Origin: Eleginops maclovinus
Lineage: Eukaryota; Chordata; Actinopteri; Perciformes; Eleginopidae
Direction: 5' to 3'
NCBI RefSeq assembly: GCF_036324505.1
Contig: NC_086352.1
Span: forward strand, 7,912,001 to 7,976,000
Length of the DNA: 64,000 nucleotides
Positions 36,587-47,035 of the stretch are shown piece by piece. Within the stretch, counting starts at the first letter, position 1; every line of letters starts with the position of its first letter. A model generated the notes under the pieces. That model was not told the DNA's origin and ran no database searches. It was given only the letters and a program-made list of their open reading frames with translations. A program made the translations under genes and the position numbers.

Positions 36587-39500
36587 CGTCTGACGCCTCA
36601 CACATATGTGGGCGCAGTCGAAGGGGCCCGGCTCATTGAGTCGATGTAGATGAGGACACACGGAGCAGATGGAGGTGTTTTTTTACGGTGTAAGCGGATA
36701 TGTTTCTAAACAACTTACTCATTCTGTCCTCTCTCATTGTTCCGTGAAGGTATGAGAAGGTTAGGGAAATAATCCCCCGTCTTACCCACGAGACAATAAG
36801 CTCTGATTTCAGTCCTGGACCCCGACCCGCAGGAACCACACCCTGCCCAAAGTCTGGAACAGAGTCTTTATGAGGTTGTTTGAAGACAGGGAAGAGATGG
36901 ATATGTGACAGCTTTTTAAATGCACTCCCTATTCAATTTATCACTTCTCACTGGCATGGAGAATTCACTTTAGTTTCAAATGGTTTTATTGAAGTAAAGG
37001 TACGTTTGCTGTGTGGCCTGAGGCTGGAAACTGCTAGACCTTGTGATACTCCGGTCACAATGAGATAACATGTTTCTCCATACTTTACTGTACACTGAGC
37101 AACGGCAAATCTGTGTTTTTATTCACTTAAAGATAAAGTAACATCCCTAAAGTCAGTAATGCAGTTGAACTTCAAAGTGAAACATCTCATTCAAGGGATT
37201 TTTGAACCACTTTTATAGACTTCAATTAAGATTTCCCAACATTTGTATCCTCTTAAAGGGGCCCCATTATCCTAATTTTTGAGACATGTCTCCATGCTTT
37301 AATGTTCAAAAAGCTCTTTATTTTTATCATACTCCCTGTGCTGGCTCTGTTTTGATTAGTCAACAGGTTAGAGATGTCCCGCCCCTTTGCCTATCCTTCC
37401 CTCTGGGGAACACAGGGATTTTAGCCTCTGCAGACCATTTACATGCACACAAACTTATATCACACACTACAGGAAAGAGAAAACGCCCACAGGTTTAATA
37501 GGTAGCCTCTTAGAAGTTCAAATACAATCCTTAAGGTTGAATAAATGTGATTTTACAGAGTTGAACATCTTATTCAAGCATTTTTAAAGCCTTTTTTTTC
37601 AAGATTTCTGATACATTATTATATTAGATCCGTTTGTGTTTTCATCTTGTACTTGATTGCATATTGAATACACGTACTGGGAAATGCAGTTAGCATCAAA
37701 CCAGGAGTGCAAGACGAGCAGGAAAGTGCAGATTACAGCTGACATCAATAATATGACGGGTATAAAATGTTTTCGTTTATACAGAAAAGTGTTAAGAGGT
37801 TCTTAACGGTATGAATGGAAATATAGACACTTGAGCGAAGCAGCCTGTAGACTAGTATACACACTTTGTTTAAATAATATGAGTAAATATGACAGTAGAA
37901 GACATAACCAATATGGACATTTTTATAAATAAAATGTGCAAAGTCAGTCACTGTCCAGGGCTGGGGGGATGTAAAGTTAGAAAAGTAACAATGCTAACTG
38001 TTTGTATCTTCAGAGAGAATATCTATAAAGGAAACTTGAGTCCTTCATCTGGTGTGTTCAGATGTGAGAATAAACAACTCCACCTTGGCGAGAGCTGGTC
38101 CATGAAGTCATGACTGGAATTTAAGGGAATAATGCGAACCACCTGCGCTGTGATGTAGATCCAGCGGAGAGAAACAGAGAGCAGCAGAGGCACTTAACGG
38201 GAGGAAAACATTTAGCCAAAGAGCCACAGAGGTATACACACACACACACACCCAGAGCTGAAGCCGGGCCTGCTGCTCCATACATCACCGTGATGAAGTG
38301 CTGGGATCACACCACAGCCGATCCGTCCTTCATCAAAGTGACAGCGCAGGCGGTCGCAGAGAGGTCCCTCTGCTGCCCGGGATGGGAACGCAACGCGCCG
38401 CAACACTCTCTTACATGTCGCTCTGCCACTCCATCAATCCTTCACCGGCTGGAGAGAGGGAAAGCTCTTAAGAGCAGACACAGCCACACAAACACCTTCA
38501 GCTGCTCCTCAGCGGCAAGACGTTAATGTAGTGAAGGAGCGGGGGTATCCCCAGTATCCGGGCACTCAGGTCTAACAGGCGGCAGATTAATCCCAATATG
38601 TTGACGGTCAAGACCTGTAGTGTATTATTTAGATTTGTGTGCATGTAAATGGTCTGCAAAGGTGAGAATCCCCTCCAAAAAGTTTCTCTCCCACACACTC
38701 CCTGCCTGAAAGCCCTCCATTGGACTCCTTGGCTTACTTCCTGAACATAGTGACATCACGATGTAACACTGGCGCTCCAACACATTGTACGTGACATCTC
38801 TAAGCGGTTGACCAATCACAACAGAGCCGGCCAGCTAACCAATCAGAGCAGACTGGGCTGCAGACTGGGCTCTGGTTTCAGACAGAGGGTGAATAGAGGA
38901 GCTGCAGTACAGGCAGTATGAGAAACATAAAGAGCTATATGAACATTAGAGCATGGAGACATGTCCCAGTAGAGGCATAAATACAAATATGAACCTGATT
39001 GAGCACAAGAAGGCCCTTTTGAATAACTCGAGTATCATTGGTTGGATGTATGGCTGATAATCAAGATGATTCATTAGTGAAGGAAGGTGGTATCAGCACT
39101 TCTTCTCTTCAATTAAAAGTATTTTATAAAAAATCCTACTTAAATGAAAGTGTAAATATATTCACTAAACCACTTAAACTAATTATAATTACTCATAACT
39201 CAGACTGTCCCTTGAGTTTTACATTATTGGGTCATTATTAATGATGGATTACTGTGTAAGCAGCTTTTAAATGTTGCAGTTGTTCGAGGTGTAATAATTA
39301 CTTCACGCTACGGTTCAAGCTAATTTATTACGGGCGACAGAATTGCATTTTTACAAGCTGGTCATTTATTTTGTAGATGAAATATAAATACACACAGCAT
39401 TAACTATTACTGTCATTTAAACATAGTGAAGGGAAACGTCATCAATCAAGAACAGATAAGTGACTCCAATTCAAAGATAATCAAGTCTTGTTCATAAAGT

Positions 39501-42500
39501 AAAATACAAGTAACAATCTTAATCATAGCCAATATGTGCCTTCTAACATACAAGTATAAAGTACCATTCAATCTTGAGTTAAGTTAACTACATTAAGTAA
39601 GTGTATTCACTTTATGTTCCCGCACTGGTTCCTGTAGTTTTAGCATCACAACGCCGGAAACCAGTGCAGTAGACGAATCGCAAAGACTGCTGGAACTCCA
39701 ATGAATGATACTCTATTCAATTTGCCATACATTCACACTCTGCATGTTAATATATTTGACCCATCAGATGAAGCCTTACTGCTCTAGATGTCCCGCCCAC
39801 CCGTAGAGAAGTCACGCTTTTGTCTGAGGTGAAAGGAGAGAGAAACGGTTACTTATGGAGTCCGGCAGAGTGAGTTTCTCCTCCTCAAGTGCTCACTTTA
39901 GTCCTTAAGGTTCTTGCAGTCCCTTTTGAGGACTGACCTTTCCCCAAATACCTCCCTACCTTCGCTCTGAGGGTATTTACGCTGCCCGGGTTAGGGGCTT
40001 GCGTCGCCACAAGAGTCCCCTAAACTAAACTACTGTGTGTGTGTGGATTCACTTTAAATCAAAGAGTCCATTTGTAATGGTTAGCTCAGCCTCCGTAACG
40101 TACATGACGAATGTTGTCCAATGCCGAAAGAATATATCACTCTGTCAAAGTGTTTGCGTCGCTTGTAATTCCTTTTTGTAAAAAAAGCTGGCAGATGGCT
40201 CGGAGAATTAGAAAGAGTTGGAGCTTCTCGGCTGCTTTGTGCCAGATGCTTTTGTTAAGCGGAGGATACGATGCAGAGACTAGTCGCATATTAAAGACGG
40301 TGCATAGTTAAACAAAAGAGACCCCCCAGAGTGAGGGGCCCATCACATGAGTGTCATACGTGTCAATCAACTCTGAGCCCGGTGCCATGAAGAGCAAGTG
40401 TCTCCAGCGCCTCCTGAGAGAGCAGCACTCCGGTGGCCATCAATATTACATCGTGCTCCGGTTCTCAGCCCTGAGACTCCTCCACTTTGATTCCTGCCCC
40501 GCCATCTTCCCCGTGTTGGAAATGTGCTGGGAGGTTAGAGGAGTGAGGCTCATGTACACCCACCCCCTCCGCATTCCCTGTCGCAACCCCAGTTTGAGTG
40601 GCAGCTCTGTGAGATATGGTGTGTGTGTGTGTGTGTGTGATGGGGACAGATCCCTGTGCAGCCATTGAACCCGGTAACAGTGAGAATGGTTTATTATGTT
40701 TCAAATGTGGAAGGACCACCGGGGAGGAAGCTTTGATCCAGCTTCCTGCTCCGATTGCACGCAGAGCAGGAACTTTAGTTTGGGGTAGAATGAGCAAACT
40801 TTGGAAAACACTGAAGTACCATCATGTGATAAAACACTCGTAGAAATGAGATAGGTTGTACCTCAAGATGGGGTTTAACCTAGAGACAGGTTTTTTGCGT
40901 ACGAAGAAGAACCGTTTTCCTGCTCTGACTCCTTTTATGAAAGAAACTATTGTTCCTTTTGTGTTGAAAGCATCCTCCAACACCCCGGAGACTGAGATTG
41001 TGAACCATGGGTTAAAATAAAACTAGTTTTTTTGGCACATCTTTAGGATAAAATGTGTTTTTTTAAGAGTAGGATCATAGGTGTGACCCTCACAAAAGCA
41101 TATCTAACATCCCCACATATGGTTCCAGGTATATCGTTTTTATGTTGTGCCTAGAACGTGGATAGGTTCTTGTTAGAACCCTTTAAAGGTGGAAAGGCTC
41201 TGGATAAGATCCCCACATATGGTTTTACTTTACAGTAGGGTCTTAGGTTAAACCCTTACAAAACAACCCTGTGAATATTTCAATGTGTATTATTCTGATG
41301 TAATACACTCGTGAAACTCATGGACAGGTTCTTGTGAGGCAAGGCAAGTTTATTTATATAGCACCTTTCAACACAAGGCAGTTTAAAGTGCTTCACAAAA
41401 AAATGAAAGGCATTAAGAGCATTTAAGAAACGCTTAAACAAGTGGCATTTAAAGAAAACTGTTATTAAAAACCGTTGGAACTCTTTAAAGGTGGAAAGGC
41501 TCTGGATACATCCCCACATGTGGTTCCAGGTCAAACCTGCTGAAAGTGTTCCAGGTGTTGAATGTATAAAAGGTACTACGAGCAACAAAACAAAGGTTCT
41601 CTTTATGGGGTCAAACCCAAGAACCCTCGTTGGCACCTTTTATTTCTAGGAGTCTATTTTTCAAAGTTGGTTAGTTTTCTGATTTCCCGTTTTGACACTA
41701 GATGACATAATCAGAGTAAACCTTCCCAGAGTTGTGGCCAATGCTTCGAAGTTCAAGGTATGGCACATGAGAAGGAATAATTAGCTGTAATTCAGTTTCA
41801 TGGAATCAACATGCTTTGGAAGAAACTTCAACCAAACCGATGTCTGTGATAGTTTTTTGTTGTGGTTTTGTCAAATGAGGCAGGAAAGTAAGCAGAGGAA
41901 TCTGGAACATGCAGCCTGCAGTGTGTTGTTCTGATCAGAGCCACCATGTTTCAGCTTTTTAAGAGGGCGGCTTTACTTTCTGTCGTCAGCCGGGATTGAT
42001 TTCAGGACAATATGTCTCGTGGACATTAAAACCTTTTGCTCAGATACGTCTTAATTATTCAGTGTGCTGTCCCCCCCCCCCCCCCCCGCGGCACTGTGTC
42101 AAAGTGAAGTTTCTTTCACGGCTTCTCATAGTCATTACAGTATCCTTGAATCAGTTAACTATCTGAAATAATATCCTAAAGTCTTTTGTGTTGCCATGCA
42201 TTAATGATAAAAGTGTTTTTCAGACTATCTTTATTGATCAGGCCAGTCTCCTCTGTGACCAAATTCATTGCCGAACATGACAGTCCCACATGCGTTAAGA
42301 GATGATGTGGAGGGGGGGGAAATGCAATGTGATGCAATGATCAAAGAAGGCTATGTAATATCATTTCCATAATCGTTAGGCTCCTCGTCGTCTGTCATGG
42401 GTTTGGGAATGTTTGATGCTTGGGCAGGTCTCTTAATTAGCCATCCTCACCATCAGCTGTCTGCCGCCCCTTCTGTCTCACAAATTACAGAGTTTGTCGT

Positions 42501-44353
42501 CGTCGTATGGCCAGAGGACAAAAAGAGGAGGGGGTAACTTTTCCAAGTGGTCCCTTAATGCTTACAAGCGGCATGTCGGGTTGCATTTCAGTTTAATCAG
42601 GATGTCGGGGATCACGTGTGTGCTGCAAGTTTTGTTTGGTATCATTTGTACGTTTGCATTCTTCGTGAAGTCATTTTTGTTTCTGCAATTATTGCTCTTC
42701 ATCCTTCAGGCTAAAATGCCCCCCAATTTAGCCCACTGCTGCTCTTGTAATTAGAGAGGTCATTCTGCGCCATTAGTGCATGTGTGTGTGGGCATCTGAA
42801 GAAACCGATCTATTTAGTGTGAACTTCTCTGGCTCTGTGTCTGGCAGTAAAGGGGTTAGTTATCCCTCGGCGAAGACCTTTCATTTCCATGCGCTGCACA
42901 CTGCATTAAAAAAGGACGGGGGGAATAAGTAAATACACAGCACTCCTTCGCACTGGGATTTAGATATACCCCCTCCAAAAAAAAAACAACACAACATCCC
43001 ACAAGGATAACGGCAGATAAGGGGGGGGAAAAGGATCCTGGAGTTCACGTGTTTAGCGAATCTGCATTTGGACGAGTGTGTGTGTGTGTGTACACTCGAG
43101 GGCTAACGTCTCACCCGGCAGCTCCGACACTTGGTCCTCACACAGATCTCCCATAACTCCTCATTCCCAACACGTCGCTGCTTCCTTAGCTCACGGACCT
43201 CACTTCTCCTCTCACCCCGGCCTCATTACTCAAATTAGGAGCTCCAGTAATCACGGCGCTCGGCTCAACGCAGCCCCCTGAAAACACCTCACGCTCACAC
43301 GCCGCTCTCCTCATCCCTTTGAGCTCATGCCCTCGGTTCAGGAGCCAATCCTGCACAAGCGGCATGAATATTGCAGAGGTGGTGTGAAGTCGATAACGTC
43401 TGGTTTTATTCCATCTCTACGTGTGATTGGAGGAGGGGGAGGTTAACGACACAGAGTGTATGTTGTGGCAAAGATCTGAGGTTGATGGATGGATGTCATA
43501 AAGTGAGGATCTCTGCCTTATTTTAAATGATGATTCCTTTTTGAAAAGTGAATCTAATGAGATATCATTAAACTTTCTAAAAAGTCGTCATTATTGTTAT
43601 GGAGGAAACAACTCTCTGATTCTGAAAGCACATTTTACAAGTATTTAACACTCTCATAAATGGGTTCACATTAAAAGTAAAAAGGGAAAAGGCTCAATGA
43701 GTTTCCTACAGAGAGTTTGATGAGAAGATTGACACCACTCCCATCTGTACAACAAATACGATGCTACCGCTAACAGCTAAGCTAGCTCGTTCGAAAGGTT
43801 GCAAATTCCACCTTCAACAAGTTCTAAAATTCAGCCATGTACACACTGACTGTTTCTTGTTTGTTCAGATAGTTTAAAAAGGCTCCAGATCACCATTTCA
43901 CTTTAGAAAATCAAAGGTATCTATCATCTTGTTTACAGTATTTGTGTGAAGCTACGTTAGCCGGCAGCTAGCAGTAGCTTCATGTTTAGCAACGCACAGA
44001 GAGTGATGTCAATTCTCTGCAAGAAACAAATGAACCTCTGTGGAACTTTTACTCAAAATGTTGAGCTTTTTCCTTATACAGTTTGAATCCTGCATCTCTA
44101 TCAGTAATACTTATCATTTTAATTCACCTCCATAGCTATGGCAGTTCTGTTTTTAATCAGCTTCTCTTCCCCCTCTTCTCTCCTCTCTCTTCAGGTCCTG
44201 GAGCGTCTCTTCCAGAAGGGTTTCAGCGTGGCGGCGTCTTGCGGCGGCGGCGTGGACTCGTCCCAGTTCAGCGAGTACGTGTTGTGTCGCGAGGACCGAC
44301 GAAGCCTCTCCATGAACACGCCCATCAGGATAAAACAGGAACCCCTGGACTAA
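18633..44353 (+). CDS. kctd15: kctd15, BTB/T1-domain transcriptional regulator (spliced, four coding exons, complete)
   Basis: Spliced CDS: 18633-18796, 26043-26187, 33330-33635, 44195-44353, giving 257 residues plus a TAA stop. All junctions are GT/AG and the phases join cleanly (the Arg codon is split 2+1 between exons 1 and 2). The BTB/T1 fold lies at about residues 31-120, from [12 protein letters not shown] through [11 protein letters not shown]; the C-terminal half contains the family core [16 protein letters not shown]. The protein ends IKQEPLD, in which I251-K252-Q253-E254 fits the SUMO consensus. KCTD15 rather than KCTD1 is called because of [39 protein letters not shown] and [20 protein letters not shown]. 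Known for the family: KCTD15 binds AP-2alpha, represses its activity, limits neural crest induction and is SUMOylated at its C-terminus. Which teleost duplicate (a or b) this is cannot be decided here. The start at 18633 has a good context (A at -3); an in-frame upstream start is discussed separately. Confidence 0.96.
18845..19870. repeat. diverged long-period tandem array in kctd15 intron
   Basis: The anchor GATTTATTGGCA (with variants) recurs at about 18852, 18986, 19086, 19231, 19353 and 19609. Companion blocks (TTAAAGAGTGCAT, GCATTAGTTCTAG, TTGAGACTCTAACTT) repeat with it. The last two units are longer (about 256 bases) and share GATGGGAATCCTTTCCTAAT. Confidence 0.85.
21329..21438. repeat. 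compound (CT)n-(CA)n microsatellite
   Basis: CT-rich sequence (21329-21390) is followed by CA and CACG/CATA variants to 21438. Confidence 0.95.
21700..21960 (-). repeat. teleost AGTAAAAGTA interspersed repeat
   Basis: GAGGAAATACTCAGATCCTT, TACTTAAGTAAAAGTACACA and TAAAAGTACTCATCATGCAG are typical parts. Other decayed copies with the same words lie at about 6455-6560, 9150-9545, 10830-11175, 26500-26900, 47745-48450 and 49505-50350. Confidence 0.6.
22094..22295 (-). repeat. CCAAT/GC-box interspersed repeat (copy 3 of 7)
   Basis: It contains GGGGCGGGACATCTCT, TTGACCAATCACAACAGAGC, CGGCCAGCTAACCAATCAGA, GTTTCAGACAGA, AATAAAGAGCTTTTTGAACG and CATGGAGACATGTCCCAGTA. The outer GCAGGGATTT end is missing. 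Confidence 0.8.
23540..24192. repeat. pyrimidine-rich block followed by purine-rich blocks
   Basis: About 290 bases (23540-23830) are mostly C and T; after a short gap, 23865-23935 and 24105-24192 are mostly A and G, ending in a (GGGA)n-like run. Long frames on both strands here are composition artefacts. Confidence 0.7.
24340..24600. other. complex non-repetitive stretch in kctd15 intron, possible enhancer
   Basis: GGCCCGGCGCGTTATTGCAC, TTTTACAATTTTCTTTGTCG and GTGATTAAGGAGCCGATTAC lie close together between repetitive stretches. It has no coding signal; conservation cannot be seen from one sequence. Confidence 0.3.
25104..25486 (+). repeat. long direct repeat, copy A (upstream of kctd15 exon 2)
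   Basis: It matches 27717-28046 over its whole length in the same direction, with shared blocks TGGAAAATGCAGG, TTATTAGGTTTCTTAAT, ACCCTTAATCAGCCTGA, CCACGTCCAATTT and CTTAAATAAAGG.CAGTGCA. Confidence 0.85.
25969..26030. repeat. interrupted (TG)n tract abutting the kctd15 exon 2 acceptor
   Basis: TG repeats with short interruptions end about 12 bases before the exon, leaving only TTTTCAATTTTCAG as a pyrimidine tract. Confidence 0.95.
26043..26187 (+). CDS. kctd15: kctd15 coding exon 2 (BTB core)
   Basis: The acceptor is CAATTTTCAG before 26043 and the donor is TTCAAG/GTAAAT at 26188. The 145 bases encode the last base of Arg55 and residues 56-103, including [18 protein letters not shown] and the [10 protein letters not shown] helix-turn typical of KCTD1/15. 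A (TG)n tract with a few interruptions (25969-26030) lies right against the acceptor. The length is not a multiple of three, so skipping this exon would shift the frame. Confidence 0.96.
27717..28046 (+). repeat. long direct repeat, copy B (downstream of kctd15 exon 2)
   Basis: This is the partner of 25104-25486, about 2.6 kb away, with exon 2 in between. It is shorter by small deletions. Next to it a further local duplication is seen: TTAGTGTCTTCTCAAAATA occurs near 27655 and 28256, and a CATGC.GTGATG.TGATGCAAG block near 28139 and 28410. Confidence 0.85.
28990..29560. other. complex non-repetitive stretch in kctd15 intron, possible enhancer
   Basis: It contains GCATATTTTTCAGCAAATGA, CATTGTTTCAACTCATTATG and CAATCAGGCTTGCCGTCGCC, with a SOX-like ATTGTT core. 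It directly precedes the tandem array that starts near 29560. Confidence 0.3.
29560..30930. repeat. second diverged long-period tandem array in kctd15 intron
   Basis: The anchor GAATGCTA, preceded by variants of TTTCATTGGCTACT, recurs at 29793, 30064, 30243, 30401, 30613 and 30913. Companion blocks include TTAAATCAATAATGCTTTGT, GGCATTTAGATATTC, TTATTCAAACTA.AATTAA and a CATTGAAGGCATGG-type block. Spacing varies from about 160 to 300 bases, showing internal deletions. Confidence 0.85.
33075..33150. repeat. teleost interspersed repeat fragment with CTTGCTCAAGGACACTT core
   Basis: TTAGTGGTTAAGTGTCTTGC and TCAAGGACACTTTG form a short inverted repeat; the same core is familiar from many fish loci. 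Confidence 0.4.
33296..33322. repeat. (TCC)n tract forming the kctd15 exon 3 acceptor pyrimidine run
   Basis: About nine TCC units pass directly into TGTACAG and the exon at 33330. Confidence 0.95.
33330..33635 (+). CDS. kctd15: kctd15 coding exon 3 (end of BTB and start of C-terminal domain)
   Basis: The acceptor is CTCTGTACAG before 33330 and the donor is GTGCAG/GTAACA at 33636. The 306 bases encode residues 104-205 in phase 0, so the exon could be skipped without a frame shift. It contains [11 protein letters not shown], a charged linker rich in Glu, Arg and Lys ([13 protein letters not shown]), and the conserved C-terminal block [20 protein letters not shown]. The exon is clearly GC-rich against its AT-rich introns. 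A (TCC)n tract forms the polypyrimidine run of the acceptor, and an AC-rich tract starts at the donor. Confidence 0.96.
34455..34498. repeat. (CA)22 microsatellite
   Basis: A pure run of 44 bases in the third coding intron of kctd15. Confidence 0.98.
37255..37500 (+). repeat. CCAAT/GC-box interspersed repeat (copy 4 of 7)
   Basis: It holds GAGACATGTCTCCATGCTTT, AATGTTCAAAAAGCTCTTTA, AGAGATGTCCCGCCCCTTTG, CACAGGGATTTTAGCCTCTG and CACACTACAGGAAAG. An internal deletion removed the GTCTGAAACC part and one CCAAT block. Confidence 0.75.
38638..38996 (-). repeat. CCAAT/GC-box interspersed repeat (copy 5 of 7, longest)
   Basis: The longest unit, from TGTGCATGTAAATGGTCTGC to CAGTAGAGGCATAAATACAA. 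It carries both ACCAATCA boxes, AGAGCCGGCCAGCTAACCAA and a local duplication of AGACTGGGCT. The GGGGCGGGA motif of other copies is lost here. Confidence 0.8.
40860..41640. repeat. repeated GGTTCT-type units
   Basis: Repeated blocks GATAGGTTCTTGT/GACAGGTTCTTGT, TTTAAAGGTGGAAAGGCTCT, GGATA.GATCCCCACAT and ATGGTTCCAGGT occur at least twice (41100-41225 and 41325-41535). The second unit is split by the LINE fragment. Confidence 0.6.
41340..41420 (-). mobile_element. short LINE (L2-like) 3'-end fragment, nested in another repeat
   Basis: GGCAAGTTTATTTATATAGC followed by ACCTTTCAACACAAGGCAGT and TTAAAGTGCTTCACAAA is the reverse complement of a common teleost L2-type 3' end. It interrupts a GGTTCTTGT...GGTGGAAAGGCTCTGGAT unit that is intact at about 41165-41215. 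Confidence 0.6.
42400..42780. other. complex non-repetitive stretch in kctd15 intron, possible enhancer
   Basis: It contains CTCTTAATTAGCCATCCTCA, CACAAATTACAGAG, GCTTACAAGCGGCATG and CTTGTAATTAGAGAGGTCAT: several AATTA homeodomain cores in non-repetitive sequence. Confidence 0.3.
44195..44353 (+). CDS. kctd15: kctd15 coding exon 4 (C-terminus and stop)
   Basis: The acceptor is CTCTCTTCAG before 44195, with a strong pyrimidine tract. The exon encodes residues 206-257 and stops at TAA 44351-44353. It carries [19 protein letters not shown] and [13 protein letters not shown], then a short variable stretch ([11 protein letters not shown]) and the invariant end IKQEPLD. The lysine of IKQE fits the SUMO consensus psi-K-x-E. 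Confidence 0.95.
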   Translation, partial: VLERLFQKGFSVAASCGGGVDSSQFSEYVLCREDRRSLSMNTPIRIKQEPLD

Positions 44354-44716
44354 AAGCATCCTGGGAAAAGGGACTGTCAACCCTACCGATTACTCCCTCC
44401 ATCGATCTCACACCACCAAACCCCACCCTGCCTCCCCCTGCCCCCCCTCCAACAGGACACTCACCGCCCGGTTCCAATATACCTAAGTATTAGCAGAGGC
44501 TTGTTAACCTCGCCGGCTCTGCAGAACTCAAAGGGGAATGTAATTCCAAACAAAGGAAAAAAAGCATCAGCAGCAGCAAGAGTTTTTGATTATGTTTAAA
44601 CAACGCCCAAAGAGACTGTGATGAAAACAAATGGACTCGACAGCAGCTCACTTGAACCATTTTTAGCACCGTGACTGGTATCCTGACCCTTTTTTGAAGT
44701 GAAAATCTCAATGAAT

Positions 44717-44718
<2 letters not shown>

Positions 44719-44806
<88 letters not shown>
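44719..44806. repeat. (AC)44 microsatellite in the probable kctd15 3' UTR
   Basis: An uninterrupted run of 88 bases, about 0.37 kb after the stop codon. On the transcript it would read CA. Confidence 0.99.
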
Positions 44807-44809
<3 letters not shown>

Positions 44810-46629
44810 CTCCAACTTTGTCTGGCCTGCTGTGGGACATAAAGCTTTGGCAGACAGGACGCTGTTAATGATGACAGGAAGAGGACATAATCCCATTTCT
44901 CGTGACCCCCCCCCCCCCCCCAAAAGGCCCCAAATCCCCCCAAGACCCAGAGACCCTCCCCCCTCCCCCCACCACCTCGCTCCACAGGCCTTGCTACGGA
45001 CGGCGGCACCTCGCCCGAAAGCAGCATCGTTTGCCAAACTGATTGTTTATTACAATTTTCATTGTTGTTTCTAAAGTATGTTCTTCTTGCTCCTTTTGCT
45101 GTTCTTATCATGACATGGTGTAAACAATTATTATTAATAGGATTATTTTTAATGTCTCTTTATTTTTTTTCCCTTTCTCCAATATGAAGGATGTATGAAC
45201 GTTGTATTCATTAGGCTTTGAGAGCTTGTGAGGGAGCGTTTCTTGGCAGTAGCTGCAGAAACTCAGATGTCTGCAGGCTATGTGGCTAAAGCGATCTGGC
45301 TGGCAATGCATTCAGAGCCGGAAAAAGTCCCATTGTTCAAACGAGGGAAGGAAGAGAACCTGGATCTTTCAAAATTGTTTATAGTCAAATGTGTAGCACA
45401 CATAAAACGTGCTCTGGAATTTCTGCTTATTAGCTCGAAAACATATCTCGGGTCTCTGATCGGATTCTTTCTCACTGGCACAAAACCTTTGCAGAAGTCA
45501 ATTTGAAATTGCACAAGTTCTAAGTATATTCCAGTTTGATGAGGGAGAATGTTAAAGACTTGAGGACCAACGTGGACCAGTATATCAGAAAGAGGTGTAC
45601 TCTAAATGCTAAATGTTTTCTTTGCACTTTTTGTCACTTGATGAACCCTGTGACCAACGCCACGTTTAAAAACAACAGAACAAAAAATAGACACCAAAGG
45701 AGACGAGGTGCATATTTTGTTGATTGTACAAACAGAATCTCTTTTTGCAGTTTATAGCCACAATGCATTATACAGGATATACCAACATGTGTTCCTCCAG
45801 GCCTCTGGTTTAGTTGAGAATAGCTCGCAGGACAAAGTTTGAGAGCCAAAGTCTCTGTTTGTTTCAATATCGTCACTTCTAAGCCAAGATTATGCTCGCT
45901 GGTTTGTCACATGTTCGTACGGCAGAACCCAAAGTAAACTCCCAGCATCAGCGTCTCGCTCACAAAGAGGCGAGTGGGTGGCATTTACTCCTATCCTGCT
46001 CTCATTCTTTTGGTGTTATTCTCAACATTTCTGGATCAAAGACAGACTACAAGAAAGGCCAAGTTTTTCATGCTTTGTATTTGTGTGTAACTCACAGATG
46101 CTGTTTCTTCCCGTCCAAAAGACTGATATAAAAAAAGAAGGAGTCCATTCTGATCTTTGAGAGCTCGGGCATTTGTTTGAGTTAAACTGTCAAAATCAGA
46201 GGTCGTTTTTTGGACCGTGTTGTGGTAATATGTGCTCTGGAGGGGTGATTAAATAAGGCCAGTGATTGGGTGAAGATGAGCTGGGTGTTAGTGTAGCTCC
46301 CAGTGCAGATCCCCACTCCTCCTCGGGGGTCTCGCTCACAATCAAGCCCATCTTTGTTGTGACCTGCCAGTGGCCTGCGCCTTTGCATCCAGTCGCCTCA
46401 AAGGGAATGGTCAACCAGGCCTTTCATGTTGCTGAGGCATGTTGGGCTCTTCACAGCGATCCTCTAGCCACCCCCCCCCTCTCCGCCTCCCCCGAAGGCT
46501 CCCAAGCGCATCAGTGCCAGTAGAAAACTCGGCTTGCACCCCCTGCTGCTGTGTCATCCCCATGCCCTGGTTTCTCAAAAAAAAAATCGCCCTCCTACTC
46601 TGTTGGACCACACGGCAACGAAGCAAACT

Positions 46630-47035
46630 GATGAGTCAAATCTGAGCAGAAGTTACTGTACAGCTGCTGATCTTCGACCCAGTTGGGTGTCATCAAAAAC
46701 CAGGAATCAGAGTTGAGACTAAAACCGAACATGTGCAGGAATTACCTTCTTTTTCCTTAAGGGAGGGAGGGAAGAAAAGGGCATGTTTTCTCACTGATGT
46801 TGCAATTACAAACATCATGAAACAAGCTTTTAAAGAGGTGTTCAGTCAAATGTGAGCAGAAGCTACCATACAGCTCCTGGTCCCGAGATCTTTGACCCAC
46901 TTGGGTGTGGGAAACTCGAAAAGACGTGGAGTTGAGATACCAAACATCTGCAGGAATGACCTTTTCTTTTTTCTTTTTTTTAGGGTGGAAGGAAACAAAG
47001 GCATGTTTACTCACTCATGTTGCAATGAGGAGTCA
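46630..47035 (+). repeat. 210-base tandem duplication in the probable kctd15 3' UTR
   Basis: Two units, starting near 46635 and 46845, share GTCAAAT.TGAGCAGAAG, TGACCCA.TTGGGTGT-type blocks, GGAGTTGAGA, TGCAGGAAT.ACCTT, GGCATGTTT.CTCACT and ATGTTGCAAT in the same order. Confidence 0.9.

Larger units (their letters stand above)
33636..44194 (+). other. kctd15 intron between coding exons 3 and 4
   Basis: It starts with an AC-rich run at the donor. It contains (CA)22 at 34455-34498, more CA/TG tracts near 34630, 34772, 35243, 35877 and 36551, two CCAAT-type repeat copies (37255-37500 and 38638-38996), a nested LINE-like fragment (41340-41420) and a complex stretch at 42400-42780. No gene is recognised inside it. 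Confidence 0.8.

Noticed and set aside
18633..44353. Assignment of the + strand gene to kctd1
   Set aside because: The TAF4-like neighbour fits human KCTD1, but diagnostic residues throughout ([36 protein letters not shown]) are KCTD15-type.
44596..45111. - strand frame with a long Cys-Val run
   Set aside because: It is the antisense translation of (CA)44 in the kctd15 3' UTR.
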